DNA of 64,000 nt from Cyclobacterium amurskyense (GCF_001050135.1 NZ_CP012040.1:4543001-4607000), one strand, 5' to 3'; counted from the first letter of the stretch, positions 18,682 to 28,646 are shown. Numbers and translations are program-made. The notes: generated by a model not told the origin, from the sequence alone.

Positions 18682-21600
18682 ATGAAGAATATTTTACTGT
18701 GCTTTGTACTGGTATTCGGTACAATATTTTCTTTGGTTGCGCAAAGTAGGATGGTGTCGGGAAGAGTAACTTCCGATGAAGAACCGGACGGCATTCCGGG
18801 AGTGAATGTTCTGGTAAAAGGAACAATGGTGGGGTCAATTACAGATATTGATGGTAATTATTCTCTAAGTGTACCAGAAGGATCTAATGTTTTGGTTTTC
18901 AGTTTTGTGGGATTTGAAACCCAAGAAATAAATGTTGGAAACCGAAATACAGTCAATGTGGTTTTGCTTCAAGATGTTAATGAACTCTCTGAAGTAGTAA
19001 TAACTGCTTTAGGTGTAGAAAGAAACAGAAATGAGTTGGCCTATTCTGCACAGGAGGTTGATGGAGATCTGATTACAAGAACCAGAAGCCCTGATTTTGT
19101 AAATTCCCTATCTGGAAAAGTAGCGGGACTTGACATTAGGAGTAATAATACCATGGGTGGTTCTACTAATGTTATCATGCGTGGCTATTCCTCAATCACG
19201 GGAAATAATCAAGCTTTGTTTGTCATAGATGGAGTGCCCATTAGTAACGCCAATAACAATACCAGTACCAGGGCTTACCAAGCGAATGAGAGTTTTGGAA
19301 ATCAGCAAGAAGGTCGTGTAGGTACTGATTTTGGGAATGCTGCTGCGGATTTAAATCCAGATAATATAGAGTCGATTAACGTATTAAAAGGAGCTGCAGC
19401 TACAGCTTTGTATGGATCGCGTGCTGCCAATGGTGTAATTATGATTACCACCAAAAAGGGCAAGGAAAACAGCATGGATATTACCGTAAATACCGGTGTT
19501 GTATGGAGTAAAATTGATAAAAGCACTTTTGTAAGGTATCAAAAAGATTATGGTGCCGGTTATATTAATGCTTTCAGAACTTCTAAAGACCTTGGGAGCG
19601 GTGTAGGTCCAGTTGTTAGGTTTCAGGATGATGCCTCTTACGGTCCAGCATTTGACCCGAGTATTATGGTTTACCAGTGGGATGCCATTGATCCTTTTTC
19701 TCCAAATTATGGAAAAATGACTCCTTGGGTTGCAGCTGAAAATGATCCAAGTACATTTTACGAAACAGGTCTGAATTCGAATCAGAGTATCATGTTAAGT
19801 GGAGGTGGAAGCGATGCTACATTTAGCTTAGGTTATACTCGGAATGACACAAAGGGTAATTTACCTAACAGTTCCATAGATAAGGATCAATTTACTTTTA
19901 ACGCTTCATATGATGCTACAGATCGGTTGACTGTTTCTGCTTCCGGTAACTATTCACGAACAGTAGGTATGGGAAGGTACGGAACCGGATACAATGGTAG
20001 GAATCCAAACCAACAGTTTAGACAATGGTGGCAAACTAATGTTGACATTAAGCAACAAGAAGAAGCTTATTGGAGAAATGAACAGAATATTACCTGGAAC
20101 TGGAATAGTGATAACACCGGGCCGATATATTCAGACAATCTATACTGGTCAAGGTACCAAAACTATTCAAATGATAGCAGAGATAACTACTATGGATATG
20201 CTGCCGTCAATTATAAGGTAACGGATTGGTTCAGTGTTATGGGCCGTGCATCCTTCAACTCTACCTCAGACCTTCAGGAAGAGCGAGTAGCCATTGGGAG
20301 TGCAGATGTAAGTCAATACACCAGGTTTAATAGAGATTTCAATGAGTCAAACTTTGACTTATTGCTGAATTTCAATAAGGACATTTCCGAAGATTTAAGT
20401 TTTACAGGTTTAGTAGGTTCCAACATACGTAGGAGCAGAATGAGTTCTATAAGAGCCAGTACAAATGGTGGATTGGTTGTTCCGGGATTGTATGGATTAT
20501 CCAATTCTCGAAATCCTATTCAACCTCCATTTGAAGAATCTGAGCAGATTGGTGTTGATGGTGTTTTTGCCAATGCCAATTTTGGATATAAAGAAACACT
20601 TTTTGTAGAGATTTCTGCACGCCAAGATAAATCCACTACCTTGCCGAAGGATAACAATACGTATTTCTATCCTGCTGCTGCAGCCAATTTGGTTTTTTCT
20701 AATTTGTTAGAACTTGACTGGTTGACTCATGCAAAAGTAAGGGCCAATTATGCTGAGGTAGGTAATGATGCTCCAGCTTTGAGTTTGTACGATGTGTATG
20801 ATTCACAGACCGGATACGGATCTATTCCTATATTTTCTTTACCCCATACTAGGAATAACAATTCTCTACTGCCTGAAAGACAAAAAAGCTTAGAGGCAGG
20901 AGTTGAAGCTGATTTTTTCAGTAGCCTTTTTGGTTTTGATGTGACTTGGTACAAATCAAATACAATCAATCAGATTTTGCCAGTAAATACTTCAGCAGCT
21001 AGTGGTTATACAAAAAGGTTTGTCAATGCTGGTGAAGTTCAAAACCAAGGTATTGAGGTGTCAGCCTTTGTAACACCTATACAAACACAGAATTTTTCAT
21101 GGACAATGAACGTTAATTTTGCTCGCAATAGAAATGAAGTAATCAGTTTATTTGGAGAGGGCGAAAACAAGGTTTTAAATGTGCCAATTGCTTCTTTTCA
21201 AGGAGGAGTGTCTGTCAATGCCGCTGTGGGACAGCCTTACGGTATTATCCGAGGAAAAGATTTTATTTACACCAATGGGCAAAGAACAGTAAATGAAGAT
21301 GGGTATTATTTGACTTCAGACAATTCTGACGAAATAATTGGAGACCCTAACCCAGATTGGATTGGAGGAATAAATAACTCACTTTCTTATAAAAATTTCT
21401 CACTAGGATTTTTAATTGATATTCGAAGTGGTGGGGATATCTTTTCATTGGATCAGTATTATGGTGAAGGAACAGGACTTTATCCTGTAACAGCCGCCGT
21501 AAATCAGAAAGGATTCCCATCAAGACTTCCTGTGGAAGATGGTGGAGGTGTTTTATTGCCAGGAGTTAAAGAAGATGGAACACCGAATGACATCTATGCA

Positions 21601-21936
21601 GAAAACCTCGATGGGGATGGTGTTACTCCCTTTGGCTATGCGGCCAATAATTATGGAGAGACTCCTCGATCCCTTTATACTTTCGATGGAAGTTTTGTGA
21701 AGTTGAGAGAGGTTTCATTAAGTTACTCGCTTCCAGCCTCATTGATTCAGAGAATGGGTGTCTTTCAAAGCGTAGATTTGCAACTGATAGGCCGTAACTT
21801 ATGGATAATACATAAAAACATGGAGTTTTCCGATCCGGAAGAAGGTTTGAGTTCCGGTAATGCAGGAAGAGGTTATCAGGGAGGTGCTTACCCTGCTTTA
21901 AAAAATTATGGTTTTAACGTACGGTTAAATTTCTAA
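18682..21936 (+). CDS. SusC/RagA-family TonB-linked outer-membrane transporter
   Basis: The 1084-residue protein has a signal peptide (1-20). A carboxypeptidase-like regulatory domain follows (about 22-100, VSGRVTSDEE...GIPGVNVLVKG). The plug domain is about 105-260 with the SusC signature ALYGSRAANGVIMITTKKG (242-260). The rest is a 22-strand-type barrel ending LKNYGFNVRLNF. SusC proteins import oligosaccharides with TonB energy, capped by a SusD lipoprotein. The SusD partner begins 10 bases after the stop, confirming a susCD pair. A sulfatase follows, which suggests a sulfated substrate. No regulator gene is adjacent. Confidence 0.92.
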   Translation: MKNILLCFVLVFGTIFSLVAQSRMVSGRVTSDEEPDGIPGVNVLVKGTMVGSITDIDGNYSLSVPEGSNVLVFSFVGFETQEINVGNRNTVNVVLLQDVNELSEVVITALGVERNRNELAYSAQEVDGDLITRTRSPDFVNSLSGKVAGLDIRSNNTMGGSTNVIMRGYSSITGNNQALFVIDGVPISNANNNTSTRAYQANESFGNQQEGRVGTDFGNAAADLNPDNIESINVLKGAAATALYGSRAANGVIMITTKKGKENSMDITVNTGVVWSKIDKSTFVRYQKDYGAGYINAFRTSKDLGSGVGPVVRFQDDASYGPAFDPSIMVYQWDAIDPFSPNYGKMTPWVAAENDPSTFYETGLNSNQSIMLSGGGSDATFSLGYTRNDTKGNLPNSSIDKDQFTFNASYDATDRLTVSASGNYSRTVGMGRYGTGYNGRNPNQQFRQWWQTNVDIKQQEEAYWRNEQNITWNWNSDNTGPIYSDNLYWSRYQNYSNDSRDNYYGYAAVNYKVTDWFSVMGRASFNSTSDLQEERVAIGSADVSQYTRFNRDFNESNFDLLLNFNKDISEDLSFTGLVGSNIRRSRMSSIRASTNGGLVVPGLYGLSNSRNPIQPPFEESEQIGVDGVFANANFGYKETLFVEISARQDKSTTLPKDNNTYFYPAAAANLVFSNLLELDWLTHAKVRANYAEVGNDAPALSLYDVYDSQTGYGSIPIFSLPHTRNNNSLLPERQKSLEAGVEADFFSSLFGFDVTWYKSNTINQILPVNTSAASGYTKRFVNAGEVQNQGIEVSAFVTPIQTQNFSWTMNVNFARNRNEVISLFGEGENKVLNVPIASFQGGVSVNAAVGQPYGIIRGKDFIYTNGQRTVNEDGYYLTSDNSDEIIGDPNPDWIGGINNSLSYKNFSLGFLIDIRSGGDIFSLDQYYGEGTGLYPVTAAVNQKGFPSRLPVEDGGGVLLPGVKEDGTPNDIYAENLDGDGVTPFGYAANNYGETPRSLYTFDGSFVKLREVSLSYSLPASLIQRMGVFQSVDLQLIGRNLWIIHKNMEFSDPEEGLSSGNAGRGYQGGAYPALKNYGFNVRLNF

Positions 21937-21946
21937 ACCAGATAAG

Positions 21947-23383
21947 ATGAAAAAGATATTTATAAGTTTGTTCGCCGCGATGTTGATGACATCATGTGTA
22001 GATAATTTGGAAGATTTTAATGTAGATCAAAAGCGGGCAACCAATGTTCCGCCTGAGACGCTTTATACAGGTGCCGTTAAAGAACTTACGGATGTTATTA
22101 CTACTCCTGATGTTAATGTCAATAATTATAGATTTTATGTGCAACATTGGACCACAACTCAATATTTAGATGAGCCAAGGTACAATATGACCACCCGCCT
22201 TATTCCTCAGAATGTGTGGCAGGCCCTATATAGGGATGTGTTGGCAGATTTAAAGGAATCTAAGAGGCTGATAGAAGCTGATGAATTGGCTGAAGAAAAC
22301 AAGAAAAATAACCAATTGGCACAGATAGAAATAATGGAGGTGTATGCTTGGTCGGTGCTGGTGAATACTTTTGGAAATGTTCCTTACTCACAGGCATTGG
22401 ATTCAGACAATTCTCTGCCTTCTTACGATGATGCAGCTACCATATACAATGATATTCTTACCCGTCTCGATGCAGCACTCAATCGGATCAAGACAGATTA
22501 CAGTGGGTTTGAGGATGGGGACATCTTGTATAAGGGAAATATGGAAAATTGGATAAAATTTGGCAACTCCCTTAAATTAAAACTGGCGATGGTCATTGCT
22601 GATGTTAGTCCAGGACCTGCACAAAGTCTGGTGGAAGCCGCTGCGCCAAATGTTTTTACTAGCAATATGGACAATGGAGCATTCCCTTATCTTAATGCAC
22701 CACCAAATAACAATCCCGTTTCTGAAGAGATTAACTCTTTATTTACTTCCAGACAGGATTATGTTGCAGCCAATACTTTAGTTGATGCAATGAATGAATT
22801 GAACGATCCCAGAAGATCTTTTTATTTTACTCAGGTAGATGGGGAGTTTAAGGGTGGAAAGTATGGATTTTCAAATTCATATTCTGATTTTTCAACCATC
22901 AATTCAATAATCACTGACCCGACCTTCGAGGCCTTGCTAATGGATTATTCAGAAGTGGAATTTCTTTTAGCTGAAGCAGTTGAAAGAGGCTTTAATGTGG
23001 GAGGAACAGCTGAAGAACATTATAACAATGGGGTCACTGCTTCAATAAGTTACTGGGGTGGAACAGCCGACGAAATAGCCGACTATATTGCCCAGACTGA
23101 GGTTAATTATTCAACAGCAACAGGAGATTGGCGTCAAAAAATAGGTAATCAGAAATGGATATCCCTATACAATAGAGGTTATGATGCATGGTTAGCATGG
23201 AGAAGATTGGATGCACCAAATCTGCAACCTCCGCTTATTGAAGGGGTGAGCACCTTGGTTATCCCTAAAAGAGTCATTTATCCTGTCAATGAACAAACCC
23301 TTAATGGTACTAATCGATCCACAGCAGGACAAGCCATTGGTGGGGATGATGGCGCTACCTATTTGTGGTGGGATGTTAATTAA
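21947..23383 (+). CDS. SusD/RagB-family nutrient-binding outer-membrane lipoprotein
   Basis: The 478-residue lipoprotein (LMTSCVDNLEDFNVDQK, Cys17) matches the shorter SusD-like group 2. Family-like stretches include IEIMEVYAWSVLVNTFGNVPYSQALD, the TPR-like NWIKFGNSLKLKLAMVIAD, VEFLLAEAVERGF and a C-terminal KWISLYNRGYDAWLAWRRLD. It captures glycan at the cell surface and hands it to SusC. It starts 10 bases after susC and is followed by a strong hairpin terminator (23397-23431), so susC and susD form the core transcription unit. The downstream sulfatase probably has its own promoter. Confidence 0.9.
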   Translation: MKKIFISLFAAMLMTSCVDNLEDFNVDQKRATNVPPETLYTGAVKELTDVITTPDVNVNNYRFYVQHWTTTQYLDEPRYNMTTRLIPQNVWQALYRDVLADLKESKRLIEADELAEENKKNNQLAQIEIMEVYAWSVLVNTFGNVPYSQALDSDNSLPSYDDAATIYNDILTRLDAALNRIKTDYSGFEDGDILYKGNMENWIKFGNSLKLKLAMVIADVSPGPAQSLVEAAAPNVFTSNMDNGAFPYLNAPPNNNPVSEEINSLFTSRQDYVAANTLVDAMNELNDPRRSFYFTQVDGEFKGGKYGFSNSYSDFSTINSIITDPTFEALLMDYSEVEFLLAEAVERGFNVGGTAEEHYNNGVTASISYWGGTADEIADYIAQTEVNYSTATGDWRQKIGNQKWISLYNRGYDAWLAWRRLDAPNLQPPLIEGVSTLVIPKRVIYPVNEQTLNGTNRSTAGQAIGGDDGATYLWWDVN

Positions 23384-23396
23384 GAAAAACAAAATC

Positions 23397-23431
23397 AAAA
23401 AGCAGTTCCAATTTGGAGTTGCTTTTTTTTT
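23397..23431 (+). terminator. Rho-independent terminator after susD
   Basis: AAAAGCAGTTCCAA pairs with TTGGAGTTGCTTTT (two G-U pairs), followed by a T run to 23431. It lies 14 bases after the susD stop. Confidence 0.8.
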
Positions 23432-23444
23432 GAATATATACCTA

Positions 23445-23494
23445 TTAAACCCGGATTATGTAATAGAATGTCTATTGCATATTTCGGGTTAAAC
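23445..23494 (+). repeat. dispersed palindromic element A, copy 3
   Basis: TTAAACCCGGATTATGTAAT, then AGAATGTCTATTGCAT and ATTTCGGGTTAAAC. The ends TTAAACCCG / CGGGTTAAA form an inverted repeat. It follows the susD terminator. This is the cleanest short copy. Confidence 0.8.
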
Positions 23495-23674
23495 ACCTAT
23501 TTAGCTAGTGTTAACAACAGGGAATAGCTTGTTTTTTGTCAAGAAAAATTGATCTTCAAATTAGGTTCGGGATTTACTTAGCTAGATGGTGAGAAATTTC
23601 AATTGGTATTTTAGACTAAAAAATCTACTTTTATTTTTGAATAGGTATCAAAGTGATTTTTCTGGATTGAATAT

Positions 23675-23726
23675 TATACCCGAAATAGGCAATAATCATT
23701 TTTATTACATAATCCGAGTTAAACCC
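23675..23726 (-). repeat. dispersed palindromic element A, copy 4 (inverted)
   Basis: Read on the minus strand this is GGGTTTAACTCGGATTATGT, then AATAAAAATGATTATTGCCT and ATTTCGGGTATAA. It is in opposite orientation to copy 3. It ends seven bases before the sulfatase ATG, so it supplies that gene's leader and perhaps its ribosome-binding region. Confidence 0.75.
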
Positions 23727-23732
23727 TAATAA

Positions 23733-25268
23733 ATGACAACCATTAAGAATATTTTGAAAAACATCCATAAAAGTAACATGACTGTGGGGGTCGGAATGGC
23801 TATTTTTTTCTTTTTGAGCATTATTCCATGCAGTTTAATTGCCCAGCAACCCAATATTTTGGTCATCATTTCGGATGATCTTAACACCAATATTGGACCC
23901 TATATGGATACTGATAAACATACTCCCCATCTTGACAGACTTGCTTCTGAAGGAGTGAAATTTACCAAGGTTTACAGTCAGTTTCCACTTTGTGGGCCCT
24001 CCCGGGCTTCAATAATGAGTGGTCTCTATCCGGAAAGTAATGGTGTATTGGGAAACAATGATCAATTGGGTAGTTATAGGAAGGAAACACCATCCCTGGC
24101 CAATCATCCATCGATGGCAGGATTTTTTAGGGAAAGGGGGTATTACACCGCCAGAATTTCAAAGATTTTTCACATGGGAGTGCCAGGAGGTATAGAAAGA
24201 GGTGCCGCTGGTGGGGATGATCCAGATTCCTGGGATTATGCCTATAATGTGTTAGGTCCGGAAACATTAAGCCAAGGAAAATTGGAACTACTTTCCCCTA
24301 AAAACCATCATTATGGATCAAATTTTGCCCAAATGGTTATTCCTGATAGTCTAGAGGGAACACAGACTGATTATTTAGCAGCCAGCCAAGCCATAGCCGT
24401 TTTAGAGAATCGCGCTGGAAAAATCCCTGCTGGAGGGACCAATAAACAAAGGGTTAAAAAGGATGCACCGTTTTTCTTGGCAGTGGGGTTTGTTAGGCCA
24501 CATGTACCATTGATTGCACCTGAAAGAAATTTCACTCCTTATCCAGTTAATGAGGTGGTTTTGCCAAAAGTGAATATTGGGGACAACGTTCCGCTGCAGG
24601 CTTTGAAAAGACAAAATGAAAGGATTTGGGGAATGGATGAGCTACAGCAGCGTAAAACCATTAGTGCCTATATGGCCAGTGTTAGGTTTATGGATGAACA
24701 AGTAGGAAGATTGCTGAATGCCCTAGATAGGTTGGACTTGAGAAAAGAAACGATAGTAATATTTATGTCCGATCATGGTTACAATCTGGGGGAACATGAT
24801 TGTTGGTCAAAGTCCAGTCTATGGGAGGGAAGCATTAGAGTTCCTCTCATCTTTTCTGTTCCTGACAAGGAATATGAAAAGGCATACGGAAGCAGGTCTG
24901 AAAGTATAACCGAATTGCTGGACATATATCCTACACTGGTGGATCTTACCGGATTATCATCTGAGAAACCGGCCATACTTCAGGGAAGAAGTTTGCTGCC
25001 ACAGTTAAAAGGTGACGGTAAGGGTACGGAAGAAAACGTTGCTTACACCATTTACAATGATGGGGCCAGTTTGCGGACGGACAAATGGAGGTATACCAGG
25101 TGGGGAGACCTTGCATTGGGGGACAATGAAGAACTGTACGATCATTCTACTGATCCTGAAGAAAACATTAATTTAGTAGGAAAAAAAGACCATGTTGCTG
25201 TTTTGGAAAGGATGCGTAAGAAATTGGAGGAGACAAGAAATAAAGCTCAAAGCAGCTTAAATAAATAG
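23733..25268 (+). CDS. exported sulfatase (type I, formylglycine-dependent)
   Basis: The 511-residue protein has a signal segment within residues 1-38 (charged start, then GMAIFFFLSIIPCSLIAQ). The active-site motif is LCGPSRASIMSG with Cys87, the residue converted to formylglycine. Metal-binding ISDDL lies at 46-50, and later motifs are VGFVRPHVPLIAP and FMSDHGYNLGEHDCWSK. The set resembles iduronate-2-sulfatase-like members. It would remove sulfate esters from glycans in the periplasm or at the surface. A second in-frame ATG at 23778 also gives a signal peptide. The ATG at 23733 lies directly after repeat A copy 4. It follows the susCD pair and precedes an unknown exported protein. Confidence 0.9.
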   Translation: MTTIKNILKNIHKSNMTVGVGMAIFFFLSIIPCSLIAQQPNILVIISDDLNTNIGPYMDTDKHTPHLDRLASEGVKFTKVYSQFPLCGPSRASIMSGLYPESNGVLGNNDQLGSYRKETPSLANHPSMAGFFRERGYYTARISKIFHMGVPGGIERGAAGGDDPDSWDYAYNVLGPETLSQGKLELLSPKNHHYGSNFAQMVIPDSLEGTQTDYLAASQAIAVLENRAGKIPAGGTNKQRVKKDAPFFLAVGFVRPHVPLIAPERNFTPYPVNEVVLPKVNIGDNVPLQALKRQNERIWGMDELQQRKTISAYMASVRFMDEQVGRLLNALDRLDLRKETIVIFMSDHGYNLGEHDCWSKSSLWEGSIRVPLIFSVPDKEYEKAYGSRSESITELLDIYPTLVDLTGLSSEKPAILQGRSLLPQLKGDGKGTEENVAYTIYNDGASLRTDKWRYTRWGDLALGDNEELYDHSTDPEENINLVGKKDHVAVLERMRKKLEETRNKAQSSLNK

Positions 25269-25313
25269 GCAATGGGGGTTGTTGTTAAACGATTCCTAGA
25301 CAATAATACTTTT

Positions 25314-26231
25314 ATGAATAAGACGATTTTTTTGCTATTAATGTTGGTCCTATCCTTTACTGCCAATGCGCAAATAAACATGGCCGACTCAACAGTACAA
25401 GTGATTGGCTATTGGAGCATCGATGATACCCAATCCTATCAAGTATCACTTGAAAAATACAAAATAAAAGATGGGGATACCTCTGCTCGAAATTTTATCA
25501 AGTATGAGGTTGATATCACCATTAAAGATTCTACCGCTGATAGTTACCTAATTGAATGGTTCTATAAAAACTATGAAATTGAAACGGACAATGAACTCCT
25601 CCAAAAGCTTTCAAAAATATCGGAAGATTTACCGGTAATTATCAAAACGGATGAATTTGGTGCAATACAAGAAGTGATTAATTGGGAAGAGGTCGGGAGT
25701 TATATGGAAAAGGCAATGGGTCTTATTCAAGTGGAATTTGGTCATTTTCCTAATTTTGATCAAACCATGGCTCAGTTTATGGAGGCGTATAAGAGTAAAG
25801 CAGCTATAGAAGGTAATGCCATTAAGGATGCTCTTCAGTTTTACACTTATCATGGTGGAGCATATACGCTCAATGAAGAAATCAATGGACAAATGCAACT
25901 GATGAACAATTTCGGAGGAGCTCCTTTTGATACCGAAGTGGCGGTTGTTTTAGATGAAATCGACGAGGAATCGGGATCCTCAATAATTAGAATGTTCCAG
26001 GAGGTTAATTCTGAGCAATTGACTAATGCTACTTACGATTTCTTGGAAACTCTGACCGGTCTGAAAGGGAAATTGCCTGCAAGAGAAAACTTTCCAGCAT
26101 TAACCAATAAAACCTGGACGGCATCTCGCATCCATGCAGCTACAGGCTGGACAACTTATAGTATAGAAACGAAAGAAGTTCATGCTGAAGGAACCACCAA
26201 CGTGGAAGAAAGGATTATACAAATTAAATAA
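25314..26231 (+). CDS. exported protein of unknown function
   Basis: The start at 25314 is chosen because MNKTIFLLLMLVLSFTANAQ is a clean signal peptide. An upstream in-frame ATG at 25272 would add 14 residues. The mature part (~285 residues) is acidic with alternating strands and amphipathic helices, e.g. DSTVQVIGYWSIDDTQSYQV, KISEDLPVIIKTDEFGAIQE and DTEVAVVLDEIDEESGSSI. No catalytic motif was recognised. It lies 45 bases after the sulfatase stop and is probably cotranscribed. The pattern resembles uncharacterised Bacteroidota periplasmic proteins. No function is proposed. Confidence 0.6.
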   Translation: MNKTIFLLLMLVLSFTANAQINMADSTVQVIGYWSIDDTQSYQVSLEKYKIKDGDTSARNFIKYEVDITIKDSTADSYLIEWFYKNYEIETDNELLQKLSKISEDLPVIIKTDEFGAIQEVINWEEVGSYMEKAMGLIQVEFGHFPNFDQTMAQFMEAYKSKAAIEGNAIKDALQFYTYHGGAYTLNEEINGQMQLMNNFGGAPFDTEVAVVLDEIDEESGSSIIRMFQEVNSEQLTNATYDFLETLTGLKGKLPARENFPALTNKTWTASRIHAATGWTTYSIETKEVHAEGTTNVEERIIQIK

Positions 26232-26395
26232 CCTAGGACAGTCCTAGTTAGGATGTGTTTAGTTGATGCTATTAGCATTTCCTGATGCCAAACCGGTTTC
26301 TTCAAGTAATAGCTTGGCCATTACTTAAGCAGGGTTTATTTACAATTTTCCTTTATTCTTAAAAATGGATTTCTTAATTAATTTTTACGGGCAGC

Positions 26396-26422
26396 TTTTA
26401 TTTATCGTTCTGATAAATAAAA
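26396..26422. terminator. AT-rich perfect hairpin, possible terminator
   Basis: TTTTATTTATC and GATAAATAAAA pair perfectly around GTTCT, 165 bases after the unknown protein's stop. The arms supply U-rich and A-rich tracts, so it could act in both directions, but the stem has little GC. Confidence 0.4.
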
Positions 26423-26668
26423 ATTCTTGATTGCTCATCTGGGTCAAAGCCCACTATTATACCCGTAGCAATCTATCTAATTCCTACACTGTAGTTTAGA
26501 AACTTTACATCTTTCAGCTCAATTATTTGCAGTGTAAGACCAGAAATGTTCTAAATCAAAATTTAGGCTGAGCAGAGTAGATGTTAATCAATTTTTCAAG
26601 GTTTGATTGACAAATTATATCATATAAGAAGATGATTTTAGTCATGATTAGCCCTGCTGGTATTGTTT

Positions 26669-26676
26669 ACCTTTGA
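26669..26676 (+). promoter_or_regulatory. candidate -7 promoter box for the YceI operon
   Basis: TACCTTTG matches TAnnTTTG, about 70 bases before the YceI ATG at 26744. No convincing -33 element is visible. Confidence 0.3.
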
Positions 26677-26743
26677 CCTATCAAAACAAGCCAATAGCAC
26701 AGTTTTGAACGGGTATTTTCAAATTAAGCTAAACCAAAACGTT

Positions 26744-27322
26744 ATGTACAAACATTTAAAATTGACCCTGTTTTTCCTTCTTGTGCTTATCACTGTTCAT
26801 GGTGTTCAAGTATTTGCTCAGCAGACATATGCAGTAGCACCAAAGCCTGAAATGAAGGTCTCAGGTACTTCTACAATCCATGATTGGGATATGGTTTCAG
26901 AAGAGGCTAGCGGAAAAGCTTCGATCAGACTTTCTGCAGGAAAAGTAACAGCTATTCAATCGGTTGAGATTATCATGCCGGTTAAATCCCTCAAAAGTGG
27001 AAAGGGGCCTATGGACAAAAATGCCTACAATGCTTTGAAGGAAGCAGATCATCCTGAAATCACTTTTAAAATGCTGGAAGCCCACCAGGATGGAGGCAGC
27101 GATTGGAAGGTTTCTGGAAGACTACAAATAGCCGGTGAAACACAAACAGTTCCTTTTATGGTTCAATTTTCACGGGAAGGTGAGGGGATTTCACTTACAG
27201 GTTCTGCGGATGTGAAATTAACAGATTTTAAAGTTGATCCTCCCACTGCTGTATTTGGAACCATTAAAACAGGTGATGAGATGACAATCAGCGTAAAAAT
27301 GAAACTAAATTCAGTTAATTAA
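26744..27322 (+). CDS. YceI-family periplasmic protein
   Basis: The ATG at 26744 is chosen because MYKHLKLTLFFLLVLITVHG begins a signal peptide ending near VFAQQ. The 192-residue product fits the YceI lipocalin-like fold, which binds polyisoprenoids or amphiphiles. Motifs are MKVSGTSTIHDWDMVSEEASG, IIMPVKSLKSGKGPMDKNAY, ADHPEITFKM and a late VKLTDFKVDPPTAVFGTIKTGD, with VKMKL at the end. It is the first gene of a three-gene run: an outer-membrane barrel protein starts 19 bases later and a second YceI-like gene follows. The function in Bacteroidota is unproven. Confidence 0.85.
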   Translation: MYKHLKLTLFFLLVLITVHGVQVFAQQTYAVAPKPEMKVSGTSTIHDWDMVSEEASGKASIRLSAGKVTAIQSVEIIMPVKSLKSGKGPMDKNAYNALKEADHPEITFKMLEAHQDGGSDWKVSGRLQIAGETQTVPFMVQFSREGEGISLTGSADVKLTDFKVDPPTAVFGTIKTGDEMTISVKMKLNSVN

Positions 27323-27341
27323 TATTTTAATTTTTGCTATC

Positions 27342-28628
27342 ATGAAAAAGAGTATTTTATTCCTTACCGGAGCGATCTTATTTTCTTTAAGCAGTCTTGC
27401 ACAGCAAAGAGACTTGCAGTTTTGGAGACCTTATGATCAAAGAGGAATCAACGTGTTTGAATCAGGTAAAGCTGATACTGTAGCCTTTGATGGGTTAAAA
27501 GTGAGAATAGGTGGGGCATTTACCCAGCAATTTCAGTCCATAAGTCATGAAAACTCGGCTAGCCCTATTATGGATGGCAATGGAGTCAATGTAAACCAAT
27601 TGATGGACATAGGTTCTGGGTTTAACTTGGCTACTGCTAACCTAAATATAGATGTTGCTTTGGCTGATGGGATTAGGTTGAATTTGATTACTTACCTATC
27701 CTCTAGACACCACCCTGAAACCTGGGTAAAAGGTGGGTACTTGCAGTTTGATAAACTTGCTTTCCTTAATAGTACAGCTTTTGATAAAATCATGGAAAAA
27801 GTGACCATCAAGGTGGGACATATGGAGGTAAATTATGGTGATTCCCATTTTAGAAGATCTGACAATGGCAATGCATTTTATAATCCATTTGTTGGAAACT
27901 ATATAATGGATGCCTTCGCTACGGAAATTGGTGCTGAAGTTATTTATCAAAACAACGGTTTTATTGCTGTAGCATCCATGACTGGGGGTGAAATACAAGG
28001 TGGAGTTACCAATCCGGACAAAAGAAAACCATCTTTTATCGGAAAACTAGGCTATGATAAAACCTTAGACAATGAGCTACGCCTAAGATTGACCGGATCA
28101 GTTTATACAACTTCAGGTTCTGTAAATAACACGCTGTGGGCAGGAGATAGATCAGGTTCACGTTATTACCTTGTCATGTCCAATACATTGGCTTCTACTT
28201 CTTCCGATTTTAGAACAGGCCGCTTTAATCCCGGTATGCGAGACAATGTAACCGCAATTGTGTTGAACCCATTTATTTCGTATCGTGGTTTGGAGCTTTT
28301 TGGAAACTTTGAGCAATCAAAAGGTAAAGCGTCCAATGAAAGCGAAGACAGAACCTGGAATCAAGTAGGAGTTGATGCAGTTTATCGTTTTGGGGCTAGG
28401 GATAACTATTATCTAGCTGGTCGCTACAACCAAGCAGGGGGTGAAATGCCTAATGGATTGGAACCAAGCATTTCTCGAGTACAAGTTGGTGGTGGTTGGT
28501 TTATTTCCAAAAACATTCTAGCGAAATTGGAATATGTTAATCAAAACTATCAAGATTTTGCTGCAACAGATATCCTTAATGGAGGCTCTTTTAATGGATT
28601 CATGATTGAAGGAGTAATTGGTTTTTAA
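27342..28628 (+). CDS. outer-membrane beta-barrel protein
   Basis: The 428-residue protein has a signal peptide (MKKSILFLTGAILFSLSSLAQ). It is a run of amphipathic strands ending in an aromatic Phe (GFMIEGVIGF), the hallmark of outer-membrane barrels. Strand-like segments include VKGGYLQFDKLAF, VTIKVGHMEVNYGDSHF, AVYRFGARDNYYLAGRYNQ and NILAKLEYVNQNYQDF. It resembles porin-type barrels seen beside YceI genes in Bacteroidota. It is sandwiched between two YceI-like genes with 19- and 18-base gaps. Export or uptake of a hydrophobic compound is a speculation from this context. Confidence 0.7.
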   Translation: MKKSILFLTGAILFSLSSLAQQRDLQFWRPYDQRGINVFESGKADTVAFDGLKVRIGGAFTQQFQSISHENSASPIMDGNGVNVNQLMDIGSGFNLATANLNIDVALADGIRLNLITYLSSRHHPETWVKGGYLQFDKLAFLNSTAFDKIMEKVTIKVGHMEVNYGDSHFRRSDNGNAFYNPFVGNYIMDAFATEIGAEVIYQNNGFIAVASMTGGEIQGGVTNPDKRKPSFIGKLGYDKTLDNELRLRLTGSVYTTSGSVNNTLWAGDRSGSRYYLVMSNTLASTSSDFRTGRFNPGMRDNVTAIVLNPFISYRGLELFGNFEQSKGKASNESEDRTWNQVGVDAVYRFGARDNYYLAGRYNQAGGEMPNGLEPSISRVQVGGGWFISKNILAKLEYVNQNYQDFAATDILNGGSFNGFMIEGVIGF

Positions 28629-28646
28629 TTAGTAATTTTTAATCTT

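Larger units (their letters stand above)
26232..26743. other. intergenic region with AT-rich hairpin
   Basis: It contains a perfect 11-bp inverted repeat TTTTATTTATC / GATAAATAAAA at 26396-26422 (five-base loop), a possible terminator for the upstream genes. A TACCTTTG box lies at 26669. No gene is seen here. Confidence 0.5.
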
